A stretch of 64,000 nt of DNA from [Flexibacter] sp. ATCC 35208 (lineage in GTDB: Bacteria > Bacteroidota > Bacteroidia > Chitinophagales > Chitinophagaceae), in contig NZ_MTKN01000007.1 of NCBI RefSeq assembly GCF_001975825.1, positions 119,923 to 183,922 on the forward strand. The letters are read 5' to 3'. The notes under the pieces are model-generated. The model saw nothing but the letters and a program-made list of their open reading frames with translations. It did no database searches and was not told the DNA's origin. This document shows positions 7,430 to 17,070 of the stretch, in pieces (within the stretch, counting starts at the first letter, position 1; each line of letters begins with the position of its first letter). A program made the position numbers and the translations under genes.

Positions 7430-9664
7430 TTAATTTCTATCAGGTGGTGTCACCCCCAATAAATTCTTAACAAAGAAATCCCGCTTTTTCAGTCTGCCAT
7501 ACGGCCCGCCATCACTATGGCCCATACCGGGCACCACAAGCAGATCGAAGTCTTTATTCGCTTTGATAAGGGCATCTACAACACGGTAGGTAGATTCAGG
7601 TGGTACGTTGTTGTCTGCTTCGCCAACGATGAGAAGGAGTTTGCCTTTCAGTTTGCTCGCATTAATCACATTGGATTGCGCGGCGTAGTGTGGACCCACC
7701 GGGTACCCCATCCATTGTTCATTCCACCATTGCTTATCGACACGGTTGTCGTGACAACCACAGGCTGATACGGCGGCTTTGTAAAATTCAGGATGGAAGA
7801 GCAACGCGCCGGCTGCATTCTGGCCACCAGCGCTGGTGCCGTAGAGGCCTACGCGGGTAGTATCGACGTAAGGATATTTTGCAGCGAGGGCTTTGATCCA
7901 TAAAATACGATCCGGCAAACCTGCATCAGCAAGATTTTGCCAGCATACATCATGAAAAGCTTTGGAGCGGTTGGCGGTACCCATACCATCGATCTGAACG
8001 ACAATAAAGCCCAATTCTGCGAGGCTTTGCATTTCGCTGAACGTCATGAAGGTCTTGGGTACAAAAGCATCCTGTGGGCCTGCGTAAATGTTTTCTATGA
8101 CAGGGTACCTGCGTGTACTATCGAAGTTACGCGGACGGCAGACTACCCCCCAAATGTCGGTCTGGCCATCGCGGGCTTTGGCGGTGAATACTTCAGGCAG
8201 GCGGATGCCGGTGGCGAAGTAATCGTGCAGGTCTGCTGTTTCTACTTCCATTATTTGCCTGCCATCGGTAGTGCGATGCAGGGTGATGACAGGTGGTAGA
8301 TCCGGACGGGAATAGGTGTCGAGGTAGTATGTTCTGTCAGGTGAAAAAGAAAGATTATGCTGGGCATTTTCTTTTGTGAGTGATACGAGTTGCGTACCAT
8401 CGAAATTAATACGATAGTAGTGAATATTGTAAGGGTCTTCGCCGGGGTTCATGCCACTGGCTTTGAACCAGATCTCTCTTTTCTTTTCATCTACACTGTC
8501 GATGTCGCGTACCACGTATGGCCCTTTGGTGATCTCGTTTTTGATCGTGCCTTTGATGGCGTCAATTAAGTATAAGTGATACCAGCCGTCCTTTTCGGAG
8601 GACCAGATAATTTCGTTAGTTGCTTCGAGATAGTGTGTGAAGATGCGGGATTCATAGATGAAGGTCTTTGTTTTTTCATCGACCAGATCGCGGGTGTTGC
8701 CATTGGCAGCATCGACTTCTATAATGCGGAAACGCTGGTGACCACGGTCTGCTTTTTCGTACGTAAAATAGCGGGAATCATCTTTGCGCCAGCGCAGGTA
8801 TGGCTTGCCAAGGAAGTCGTAGAGCGGTGTGTTGACTTTAGTCGCCTTTTTATCTGAAGGATTAAAAATGAACATTTCGAAGGAGGTGAAAGGATCCCCG
8901 GGTTGTGCATATTCTTCGGTATCCAGGCGGGCACGGGTCTGTTCCGGGAGAGAAGAAAGTAAGTGATGGATGGATCCTATTTTTTCAGGACGAATGCGGT
9001 AGCCAACGAAGTACCTGCTGTCAGGCGACCATTGCAATGCGCCGTAAGGCTGATCGATATTGCCATCGGTGGTGAGTGGTACGGAGTCAGTGGCGCCGGT
9101 GGCTTTGAGGAAAACATTGCCGTTGTGTATGGAAGTCACCCATTCTTTGTTGGGCGATGATGTATCGGAGGCAGTGTTGTCATCGTGAAAAGACCAGCGG
9201 GAGATATTACGAAAAGCTGTTTGTGCCGTGCTGACCAGCGGTGTTTTTATCTGTGTACATTGGCCATTTTTGTATTCATACCATTGCTCTTTGACAGCAA
9301 ATTTCAATGAAGATTTCTCTATCAGCAGATCTGTGATCGGCAGATGTTTGCTATCGGATAGCTTTAAAGCAGCAGCTATTTTTTCGTGGTCGAATGCAGG
9401 TGATTTTGTGCCTTTGGCAGCATCCACTAATATATATTCGACAGTGCTGTCTTTTAAATAGTTTTTGTACCAGAAAGATTTATTGTTTGCCTGCCAATGA
9501 GGTTTGACAGTGGTTTTGTAAGCTTTGCCACGAATGATGGAATCGAGTTGTGATGCTTGCTGGTAAGCAGTTTTTTCTTCAGCAGCAGAAGGCTGATAAG
9601 GAGGTAAGGATTGCGCCCATGCGAATGCCGGGAATAAGATGATCAGCAGGAAAATATTTTTCAT
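7430..9664 (-). CDS. Dipeptidyl peptidase IV-like S9 family serine peptidase
   Basis: 744 aa with a signal peptide (MKNIFLLIILFPAFAWAQ). Residues about 80-480 form the DPP IV N-terminal beta-propeller. The C-terminal alpha/beta-hydrolase domain carries the nucleophile S611 in GTSAGGQ, D684 in GEADNNV and H716 in GMGHSDGG, a complete S9 catalytic triad. Such enzymes remove dipeptides from peptide N-termini in the periplasm. It reads divergently from the aldo/keto reductase across a 177-bp gap. Domain and triad are visible in the sequence; the peptide specificity is unknown, and the double-glutamate motif of true DPP IV was not verified. Confidence 0.92.
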   Translation of the reverse strand: MKNIFLLIILFPAFAWAQSLPPYQPSAAEEKTAYQQASQLDSIIRGKAYKTTVKPHWQANNKSFWYKNYLKDSTVEYILVDAAKGTKSPAFDHEKIAAALKLSDSKHLPITDLLIEKSSLKFAVKEQWYEYKNGQCTQIKTPLVSTAQTAFRNISRWSFHDDNTASDTSSPNKEWVTSIHNGNVFLKATGATDSVPLTTDGNIDQPYGALQWSPDSRYFVGYRIRPEKIGSIHHLLSSLPEQTRARLDTEEYAQPGDPFTSFEMFIFNPSDKKATKVNTPLYDFLGKPYLRWRKDDSRYFTYEKADRGHQRFRIIEVDAANGNTRDLVDEKTKTFIYESRIFTHYLEATNEIIWSSEKDGWYHLYLIDAIKGTIKNEITKGPYVVRDIDSVDEKKREIWFKASGMNPGEDPYNIHYYRINFDGTQLVSLTKENAQHNLSFSPDRTYYLDTYSRPDLPPVITLHRTTDGRQIMEVETADLHDYFATGIRLPEVFTAKARDGQTDIWGVVCRPRNFDSTRRYPVIENIYAGPQDAFVPKTFMTFSEMQSLAELGFIVVQIDGMGTANRSKAFHDVCWQNLADAGLPDRILWIKALAAKYPYVDTTRVGLYGTSAGGQNAAGALLFHPEFYKAAVSACGCHDNRVDKQWWNEQWMGYPVGPHYAAQSNVINASKLKGKLLLIVGEADNNVPPESTYRVVDALIKANKDFDLLVVPGMGHSDGGPYGRLKKRDFFVKNLLGVTPPDRN

Positions 9665-9789
9665 AATGATAAATTTAAGGGATGCACGGTCATATGGGTT
9701 TGCAGATTTTAGCTTTTTCTGAGCGAAAGTTGCGAAAAATTTTCTTTGCTTTTAATAAATGTTTACGGCCAGCTGAAAGGATAACCGGC

Positions 9790-9820
9790 TTGAGAGATTG
9801 ATTAATTAGCACTATCTTGG
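9790..9820 (+). promoter_or_regulatory. Putative Bacteroidota promoter of the aldo/keto reductase
   Basis: TTG at 9790-9792, a 20-bp spacer, then TATCTTGG at 9813-9820, one base short of the TAnnTTTG consensus. The start codon at 9842 lies 21 nt beyond, which suits a short leader. Pattern match only. Confidence 0.4.
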
Positions 9821-9841
9821 GCATTCTAAATTTTCACGAAT

Positions 9842-10837
9842 ATGAATGCTTATGTACCTGCTGGTGACCGGTATGATTCCATGCAATATAACCGTTGCGG
9901 GAAAAGCGGCATCAAACTCCCGGCGGTTTCGCTGGGCCTGTGGCACAACTTTGGTTCCATCGATACTTTTGAAAACGGCAGAAAGATTGTACGCCGAGCC
10001 TTTGACAAAGGCATTACCCATTTTGATCTGGCGAACAACTATGGTCCTGTGCCTGGTTCTGCAGAAGAGAATTTTGGGCATATCCTGAAAAAAGATTTTA
10101 CTGGTCATTTGAGGGATGAGCTGATCATTTCTTCCAAGGCGGGTTATCATATGTGGCAGGGTCCTTATGGAGAATGGGGTTCAAGAAAATATATGTTGTC
10201 CAGCCTGGATCAGAGTTTGAAAAGATTGCAGCTGGATTATGTAGATATATTTTATTCGCACCGTCCGGATCCTGATACCCCGATCGAAGAGACCATGGGT
10301 GCACTGGATACGGCAGTCAGACAAGGAAAGGCGCTGTATGTAGGATTGTCTAATTATACAGCGGAGCAGACAGCGGCGGCGCTGGCGGTGTTAAAGTCAC
10401 TCGGTACGCCTTGTTTAATACATCAGCCAAGGTATTCTATGTTTGAGAGATGGGTGGAGAATGGTTTGCTGGATGTGCTGGAAAGCAATGGTGTGGGATG
10501 TATTCCGTTTTCACCACTGGCACAGGGGTTATTGACGGACAGATACCTGCATGGTATTCCGGAGGGATCAAGGGCGAGTAAGCCAAGCGGGTTCCTGAAA
10601 GCGGAGCAGATCACGCAGGAGAAGCTGGATAAGATCACAAAGCTGAATGCGATAGCGCAGCGGAGAGGTCAGTCGCTGGCACAGATGGCGCTGTCATGGC
10701 TGCTGAAGGATAGGCGGATAACGACGGTGTTGATTGGAGCGAGTTCTGTGGAGCAGTTGGATAATAATCTGGGGGCGTTGGGGAATTTGAGGTATACGGT
10801 GGAGGAATTGGAGGAGATAGAAGGGATTTTAAAATAA
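9842..10837 (+). CDS. Aldo/keto reductase, L-glyceraldehyde-3-phosphate reductase (YghZ) type
   Basis: 331 aa, the length of the YghZ/MgrA group. The AKR tetrad is complete: D62, Y67 (HFDLANNYG), K99 (ISSKAGY) and H140 (DIFYSHRPDP). The insert GYHMWQGPYGEWGSRKYML is typical of the L-glyceraldehyde-3-phosphate/methylglyoxal reductase branch of AKR14. The expected role is cytosolic NADPH-dependent detoxification of reactive aldehydes. It is monocistronic, divergent from the peptidase gene, and followed by a bidirectional hairpin. An earlier in-frame start is absent. Function is by family. Confidence 0.92.
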   Translation: MNAYVPAGDRYDSMQYNRCGKSGIKLPAVSLGLWHNFGSIDTFENGRKIVRRAFDKGITHFDLANNYGPVPGSAEENFGHILKKDFTGHLRDELIISSKAGYHMWQGPYGEWGSRKYMLSSLDQSLKRLQLDYVDIFYSHRPDPDTPIEETMGALDTAVRQGKALYVGLSNYTAEQTAAALAVLKSLGTPCLIHQPRYSMFERWVENGLLDVLESNGVGCIPFSPLAQGLLTDRYLHGIPEGSRASKPSGFLKAEQITQEKLDKITKLNAIAQRRGQSLAQMALSWLLKDRRITTVLIGASSVEQLDNNLGALGNLRYTVEELEEIEGILK

Positions 10838-10930
10838 AAGGAAATTTGAGGTTGGAATAGAGATAGAAGGTATACTGAAATAATAGGAAATGGAGGTTGC
10901 TGAGTGAAAGCAATTTCGAAATTACATAAT

Positions 10931-10961
10931 AAAGGCTCCCTTGGTAACCCGGGGAGCCTTT
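10931..10961. terminator. Bidirectional terminator hairpin
   Basis: Arms AAAGGCTCCC (10931-10940) and GGGAGCCTTT (10952-10961) lie between the convergent aldo/keto reductase and phosphosulfolactate synthase-family genes. Confidence 0.7.
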
Positions 10962-10984
10962 AATTATTTACAGATAAAATAAGT

Positions 10985-11746
10985 CTACAAATAAAAATGG
11001 AAACTATCCCCTCTCAGCCCCACTCTCATCGCTTCAAGAGAAATGACTTCACTTGATGATATATTGCCGAGATTGGCATTACAACCTACCAAACGCAGGA
11101 AATACAATTGCTGATCCTTACGTGGCGCTTCCCAAATGATTTTCTCCCCGGGGATCTTTGTGAGGATCTCCTGCACCAATCCTTCTCTCACCTCACCTGA
11201 GTCACGATACAGACCCACCGTACCCTGCTCTCTTGCTTCTGCAATTACATAAGTAGCACCGGCTTCCATCTCAGCTTTCATCAACTCAATCCATTTATAA
11301 GGAGGCGTGATGTGCTCACGGTCTTTATCTTTGGAACCTACTTCACTTAATACAGTACCCAGTTTTGCCAGTTTTTCTATATACCCGCATTTTTCAGCGT
11401 GTGGGATACTGAGTGATCCGTCGGATACTTCAAAATATTTGATACCATATTCTTTGGCTACGTTCAGGTAGTCATCGAACTGGTTGCGGATGATAAATGC
11501 TTCGAGCAGTAAGCCACCAAAATAGACGGGTACATTGAAGGAATGGAACAGGTCTATTTTCTCCTTCAGGTTTGGCGTTACGTAGGCCGTACCGAAGGCG
11601 AGCTTTACCATGTCTACATGTGGTGATGCAACGGATAAGAAATCTTTTGTGTCTTGCAGGCTCAGTCCCTTGTCGGTTACCATTGTGATGCCGTTAGAAC
11701 GGGGCCGTTGCGTACGTTCGGGCATCTTATCCAGGTTGAAGTTCAT
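10985..11746 (-). CDS. Phosphosulfolactate synthase (ComA) family protein
   Basis: 253 aa, full length for the family. Recognisable ComA blocks are RPRSNGITMVTDKGLSLQD at the N-terminus, VDMVKLAFGTAYVTP, VPVYFGGLLLEAF, YFEVSDGSLSIP, and VIAEAREQGTVGLYRDSGEVR. The archaeal enzyme adds sulfite to phosphoenolpyruvate for coenzyme M synthesis. Bacteroidota have no coenzyme M, so the product here may feed other sulfonates, such as precursors of sulfonolipids; that link is inference. It is a single gene with no sulfonate genes beside it. It appears intact. Confidence 0.85.
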   Translation of the reverse strand: MNFNLDKMPERTQRPRSNGITMVTDKGLSLQDTKDFLSVASPHVDMVKLAFGTAYVTPNLKEKIDLFHSFNVPVYFGGLLLEAFIIRNQFDDYLNVAKEYGIKYFEVSDGSLSIPHAEKCGYIEKLAKLGTVLSEVGSKDKDREHITPPYKWIELMKAEMEAGATYVIAEAREQGTVGLYRDSGEVREGLVQEILTKIPGEKIIWEAPRKDQQLYFLRLVGCNANLGNISSSEVISLEAMRVGLRGDSFHFYL

Positions 11747-11837
11747 TTTCCTAATTTTTTATCTTCCGGGGCAAAGGTATTTAAAAAATCAGGACATGTG
11801 AGGGAAAGTTTTGATGGATGGGTATTGACGTTGGATC

Positions 11838-11908
11838 GCACCTTGTGTCAGGCGTTGTCTGGCTATTTCAGGTGCTGGGTGGCACCTTGCGTCAGGCGTT
11901 GTCTGGCT
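11838..11908. repeat. Direct repeat pair, 27 bp
   Basis: Two 27-bp copies (11838-11864 and 11882-11908), differing at one base, begin with GCACCTTG and end with TTGTCTGGCT. They lie 44 bp apart in the gap upstream of the phosphosulfolactate synthase gene and downstream of the DinB-like gene. A 15-bp piece of the unit (TTGTCTGGCTATTTC) recurs near 36508, so this may be a dispersed intergenic element. Confidence 0.6.
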
Positions 11909-11946
11909 GTGTCTTGCTTTTGAAAGAGCCTGCGGCTATTTTTGGG

Positions 11947-12426
11947 TTATAGTGATTGTAGCTGTTTCTTTAATAATTCTATCTGGCCGGTATGGTACAT
12001 GTCATGGAGGGCTACGCCATTGATCAGGTATTTGATATCGTAATCCCTGCCGCCTACCGGTGTGTCCAGGTCTTCGGGACTAAGGTCATCAAGCGCGTCC
12101 AGCAGGTCTTCGTGTACGTTTTCCTGTGCTTCGAGAAGTTGTTGCCAGCCTGCGGCCGGGTCTGCTGCGAGATCAGTGACATTAAGCGAATCTTCCTGAT
12201 CGACGTCGTAATTGATATTGCCCTGTAATTTTTGTATGACGAATTGTTTCCAGTGGGTCATGTGCTTTACAATAGCGGCGATTGAATTACGGTGGCCAGG
12301 GGGTTGTTGGAACGCCAGTTCGGGGGTTACACCATCAATGGCACTGCAAAAACTGACCCCTACCCAATTGTCTCCATCATAGATCTCGGCATATTGCTGA
12401 TGGATGTCGAGGTTGAGTGATTTCAT
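11947..12426 (-). CDS. DinB-like superfamily protein
   Basis: 159 aa, four-helix-bundle size. Metal-type histidines sit where the DinB/YfiT superfamily has them: H55/H58 in VKHMTHWKQF, and H141/H145 in LHDMYHTGQIELL near the C-terminus. Members of this superfamily include metal-dependent thiol S-transferases and stress-induced proteins of unknown activity. It stands alone, downstream of the hydroxylase operon and separated from it by a terminator. Family assignment is good; activity is unknown. Confidence 0.82.
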   Translation of the reverse strand: MKSLNLDIHQQYAEIYDGDNWVGVSFCSAIDGVTPELAFQQPPGHRNSIAAIVKHMTHWKQFVIQKLQGNINYDVDQEDSLNVTDLAADPAAGWQQLLEAQENVHEDLLDALDDLSPEDLDTPVGGRDYDIKYLINGVALHDMYHTGQIELLKKQLQSL

Positions 12427-12499
12427 AATTTGAGGTTGATATTGTAAAATACGGAGTATGAAGGGATTTCCCTAATAATGGTGTAACATTTAATATAAA

Positions 12500-12530
12500 A
12501 AATACGCTTTGCCTGTGGCAAAGCGTATTT
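12500..12530 (-). terminator. Terminator of the sulfatase/hydroxylase operon
   Basis: A perfect 14-bp stem (12500-12513 and 12517-12530) with a TGT loop, followed on the minus strand by a T-rich tract. It ends the operon whose last gene stops at 12552. Confidence 0.88.
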
Positions 12531-12551
12531 CAAAAAAAAGGGTGGGGCTCA

Positions 12552-13454
12552 TTATGACCCTGCCACCACCGCAGGCGCCTCCAACGGCAAGGCATCCCCT
12601 ACCATAGGTCCGTTAGCCGCCAGTTCGCTTCCTTCTTTCTTAGATTTGAATATAGGCCACAGAAACTGGGCATACCACTCTTCCTGTTTATAATGTTTAA
12701 TGCCATACCCGGAAGGATATTGCCGGGTTATAATCCCCGTACCAAATATCAGATCCCAGACAAAGAACATATTCCCAAAATTCCCTTTATAATACCCGAC
12801 CCCATCATCTGACGTATCTGCATGATGCGCATGGTGGGTAGCAGGCGTGGAAATCACCCTCTCCATCACCCAACCTATTGGCTTCAACCATTTGATGGTA
12901 TAAAACGGTTTGTCCCATTTTATACTGGAATGCGCGCCTGTTGTAATCAGCGCTTTCACCCCTGTTACAAACAATACTGGATATCCTAATCCCAGGTACA
13001 CCAGCGTTGTTGTCAAATAGATCTGTGAAAAGAAAATGGTATAGATCACATTCTGCCTGCTCGCCATGGCCATCCCCATATAAGGCGCGGAATGGTGTGT
13101 ACGATGAAACCGCCATAACCAGGGCAACTGGTGATGCAACCGGTGATACCAGTACTGTGTAAGATCATCTGCTATTGCTATGATGGCAAATCCCCACCAG
13201 AAAGGTACCCATGCAAATGCATTCTTCGCATCCGGCAGAAAACGGGGGAATAATAACAGACCTAAGTAAGCCACGAAAGGTCTTACAATGATCTTAGGTA
13301 TGATAAAGCAGACAATGTCCAGCACCTTTTCATTCTTCGTCCAGTGATTTTCATAGAGTCCATAAGCAAATTCGATCACTCCAATGAGCAGCATGATGAC
13401 AGGTAGTCCCCAGCCATTGAGATTGCGAAAAATGGTTTCGATATGTACAAGCAT
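12552..13454 (-). CDS. Fatty acid hydroxylase / sterol desaturase family membrane protein
   Basis: 300 aa integral membrane di-iron enzyme. The eight-histidine signature is present: HRLHH at 104-108, HRTHH at 117-121 and HHAHH at 207-211, with several transmembrane segments before and between. Family members hydroxylate or desaturate sterols, carotenoids and fatty acids, or modify lipid headgroups and linkers. It is the last gene of a run that begins with SusC/SusD and a sulfatase and passes through two tiny membrane proteins. The next small gene ends 15 bp upstream of its start. The C-terminal 30 residues are low-complexity Ala/Pro-rich. The substrate is unknown, and co-transcription is inferred from spacing. 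Confidence 0.9.
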   Translation of the reverse strand: MLVHIETIFRNLNGWGLPVIMLLIGVIEFAYGLYENHWTKNEKVLDIVCFIIPKIIVRPFVAYLGLLLFPRFLPDAKNAFAWVPFWWGFAIIAIADDLTQYWYHRLHHQLPWLWRFHRTHHSAPYMGMAMASRQNVIYTIFFSQIYLTTTLVYLGLGYPVLFVTGVKALITTGAHSSIKWDKPFYTIKWLKPIGWVMERVISTPATHHAHHADTSDDGVGYYKGNFGNMFFVWDLIFGTGIITRQYPSGYGIKHYKQEEWYAQFLWPIFKSKKEGSELAANGPMVGDALPLEAPAVVAGS

Positions 13455-13469
13455 GTGAATGAGTTTTTA

Positions 13470-13625
13470 TTATTTGTGAATAGTTATCGCCGGTTTATCT
13501 TTCCATGGCCGCTGACCTGAAATCATAAAAGACAATAACATCAGCACGATCGGCAATGCATAAATGAAGACGCTGATAATGACATCTCTCAATATGCGTT
13601 GCTGCGTTACTACTGGCGTTTTCAT
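13470..13625 (-). CDS. Tiny membrane protein, 51 aa
   Basis: Starts MKTPVVTQQR and ends PWKDKPAITIHK, with a single hydrophobic span at about residues 15-36 (VIISVFIYALPIVLMLLSFM). It has an ATG at 13625 and a TAA at 13470, and sits 13 bp after the next tiny gene and 15 bp before the hydroxylase start, all on the minus strand. This tight packing and the clear transmembrane profile argue for a real gene that a length cut-off would miss. The function is unknown; it may be an accessory subunit of the hydroxylase, which is inference. Confidence 0.65.
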   Translation of the reverse strand: MKTPVVTQQRILRDVIISVFIYALPIVLMLLSFMISGQRPWKDKPAITIHK

Positions 13626-13638
13626 ACCTTTTGTTTTT

Positions 13639-13761
13639 TTAGTTAGACAATAAATACCTGACCAACCATAATAACAGACCGATCACCCCCAATGGAATGA
13701 GGAAAATGATGATCCCCACTATGATCTTCCTAATGAGTAATAGTATGTCCTGCACTACCAT
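13639..13761 (-). CDS. Tiny membrane protein, 40 aa
   Basis: Starts MVVQDILLLIRKIIVG and ends LLWLVRYLLSN. A hydrophobic segment covers about residues 13-35, flanked by arginine and lysine. Its ATG at 13761 lies 3 bp after the sulfatase stop codon, which suggests translational coupling. It forms a tandem pair with the 51-aa protein and precedes the hydroxylase. I do not recognise the family. It may be a membrane anchor or a small regulatory subunit; this is inference from position. Confidence 0.65.
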   Translation of the reverse strand: MVVQDILLLIRKIIVGIIIFLIPLGVIGLLLWLVRYLLSN

Positions 13762-13764
13762 GAC

Positions 13765-15588
<1,824 letters not shown>

Positions 15589-15607
15589 TGATAGCGTTTT
15601 GTGAGTT

Positions 15608-17059
15608 TTACCAACCGGGATTTTGTGTCAGTTCGTTATTAATATCTATTTCTGATTGTGGGATCGGGTAAAGTGTATCTTTCAAAGCAGCGCCTGTCTT
15701 GGCAGGATACACCCTGAGTGCATCGTACAAATAGGTGCCTCCCCTTCTCGACAAGTCGAACCAGCGATTGCCTTCCTGTATGAATTCCTTTCTTCTTTCA
15801 TGGAATACAGAATCACGAAAAGCTGCCTGACTCAGGCCTGCTGTGAGGTTGCTGATCTTTGCCCTTGCCCTTACCTGATTAATAGCAGCATAGGCATCGG
15901 CTCCGGGACCATTGATCTCGTTCAGTACTTCTGCCTGCATGAGCAGTACATCTGCATAGCGGATCACAGGATAGTTGATACCACTGATGGACTGATTCGT
16001 CAATGGAGAAATGGAATAGTCGATGAACTTGGCGAAGCGTGCAGCGCCGAATTGTACATACTTGCCAGTGGCAGCATTATACATTTGTGTAAAGAACGTC
16101 ACGTCACGACGGGTATCAAAGCTGGCGAACAATTGATACAAAGTACTGTCTGCAGGCTGATCGCCGGGATATACAGCAGGATTGAAAGAGCTAAAGTTAC
16201 TACTGCTCAGAGAGTTGGTACTGTTCTTTGCTCCAAGGTTGGTACCAAATTGTACAGAAAAGATATGTTCTTTGCCATTCTTGGTTGACTGCTGGAATAC
16301 ATCGAGGAAGTTATCAAATAAGGCGTAGCCATAACCACCATTGATCACTGTGTTGAGTTCTGTTGCTGCTTTTGCCCATTCTCTTCTGGTCAGGTAAACC
16401 TTAGCGAGCAATGCATGCGCCGCGCCACTGGTTACACGGCCTACATCAGCACCGGTGTATGTTTTAGGCAACAGGGTCGCCTCATTCAGATCTGAAATGA
16501 TCTGTGCATAGACACTATCCTTGGGACTACGTTTTATCTTTTGTGCATTCACATCGATGCTGGTAGGATCATGCAGTACCAAAGGCGCATCGCCCCAGAA
16601 ACGTACGATATTAAAATACAATAAGCCCCTGATGAATTTGGCCTCGCGCACCAGTCTTGCCCGAAGGGTGGTATCGAAATCTATATTCGGAATATTGTCT
16701 ATTGCCACATTTGCACGGCTGATACCAAAATAGTGTTGCTGCCAGTTCTTTTTGATACGGTCATTGGCAGGTACATAAGTCGCAGTACCTAATGCACGTA
16801 CATCTGTATTGGTATTGGATGGACTAAAGATCTGGTCATCGCTACCGTTGCCGGTTAAGAGGTTCAGGTCACGGCCATAGATCACGAAGTCGCCGGCAGC
16901 ATCGGTATTGAGTGTACTGTACACCGCTGCTACGGCGGAAACGGCGTCTGACTGCGTTTTGTAGAATTGCGATGCCGTGACGATGGAGTTCGGATCTTCT
17001 TCCAGCTTGTTGCAGGCAGCAGCGAAAAGTAAAGAAAATATGATGAGCGATTTGTTCAT
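15608..17059 (-). CDS. SusD/RagB family nutrient-binding outer-membrane lipoprotein
   Basis: 483 aa. A lipoprotein signal ends in FAAAC, with the lipobox cysteine at 16. The SusD fold is indicated by the N-terminal ITASQFYKTQSDAVSAV-type block, RFWGDAPLVL, the TPR-like helices and the C-terminal RRKEFIQEGNRWFDLSRRG block. It caps the SusC transporter on the cell surface and binds the substrate. It lies 11 bp downstream of susC and upstream of the sulfatase. It is shorter than many SusDs but complete. The ligand is probably a sulfated compound, inferred from the neighbouring sulfatase. Confidence 0.93.
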   Translation of the reverse strand: MNKSLIIFSLLFAAACNKLEEDPNSIVTASQFYKTQSDAVSAVAAVYSTLNTDAAGDFVIYGRDLNLLTGNGSDDQIFSPSNTNTDVRALGTATYVPANDRIKKNWQQHYFGISRANVAIDNIPNIDFDTTLRARLVREAKFIRGLLYFNIVRFWGDAPLVLHDPTSIDVNAQKIKRSPKDSVYAQIISDLNEATLLPKTYTGADVGRVTSGAAHALLAKVYLTRREWAKAATELNTVINGGYGYALFDNFLDVFQQSTKNGKEHIFSVQFGTNLGAKNSTNSLSSSNFSSFNPAVYPGDQPADSTLYQLFASFDTRRDVTFFTQMYNAATGKYVQFGAARFAKFIDYSISPLTNQSISGINYPVIRYADVLLMQAEVLNEINGPGADAYAAINQVRARAKISNLTAGLSQAAFRDSVFHERRKEFIQEGNRWFDLSRRGGTYLYDALRVYPAKTGAALKDTLYPIPQSEIDINNELTQNPGW

Positions 17060-17070
17060 GGTTGTTAATT

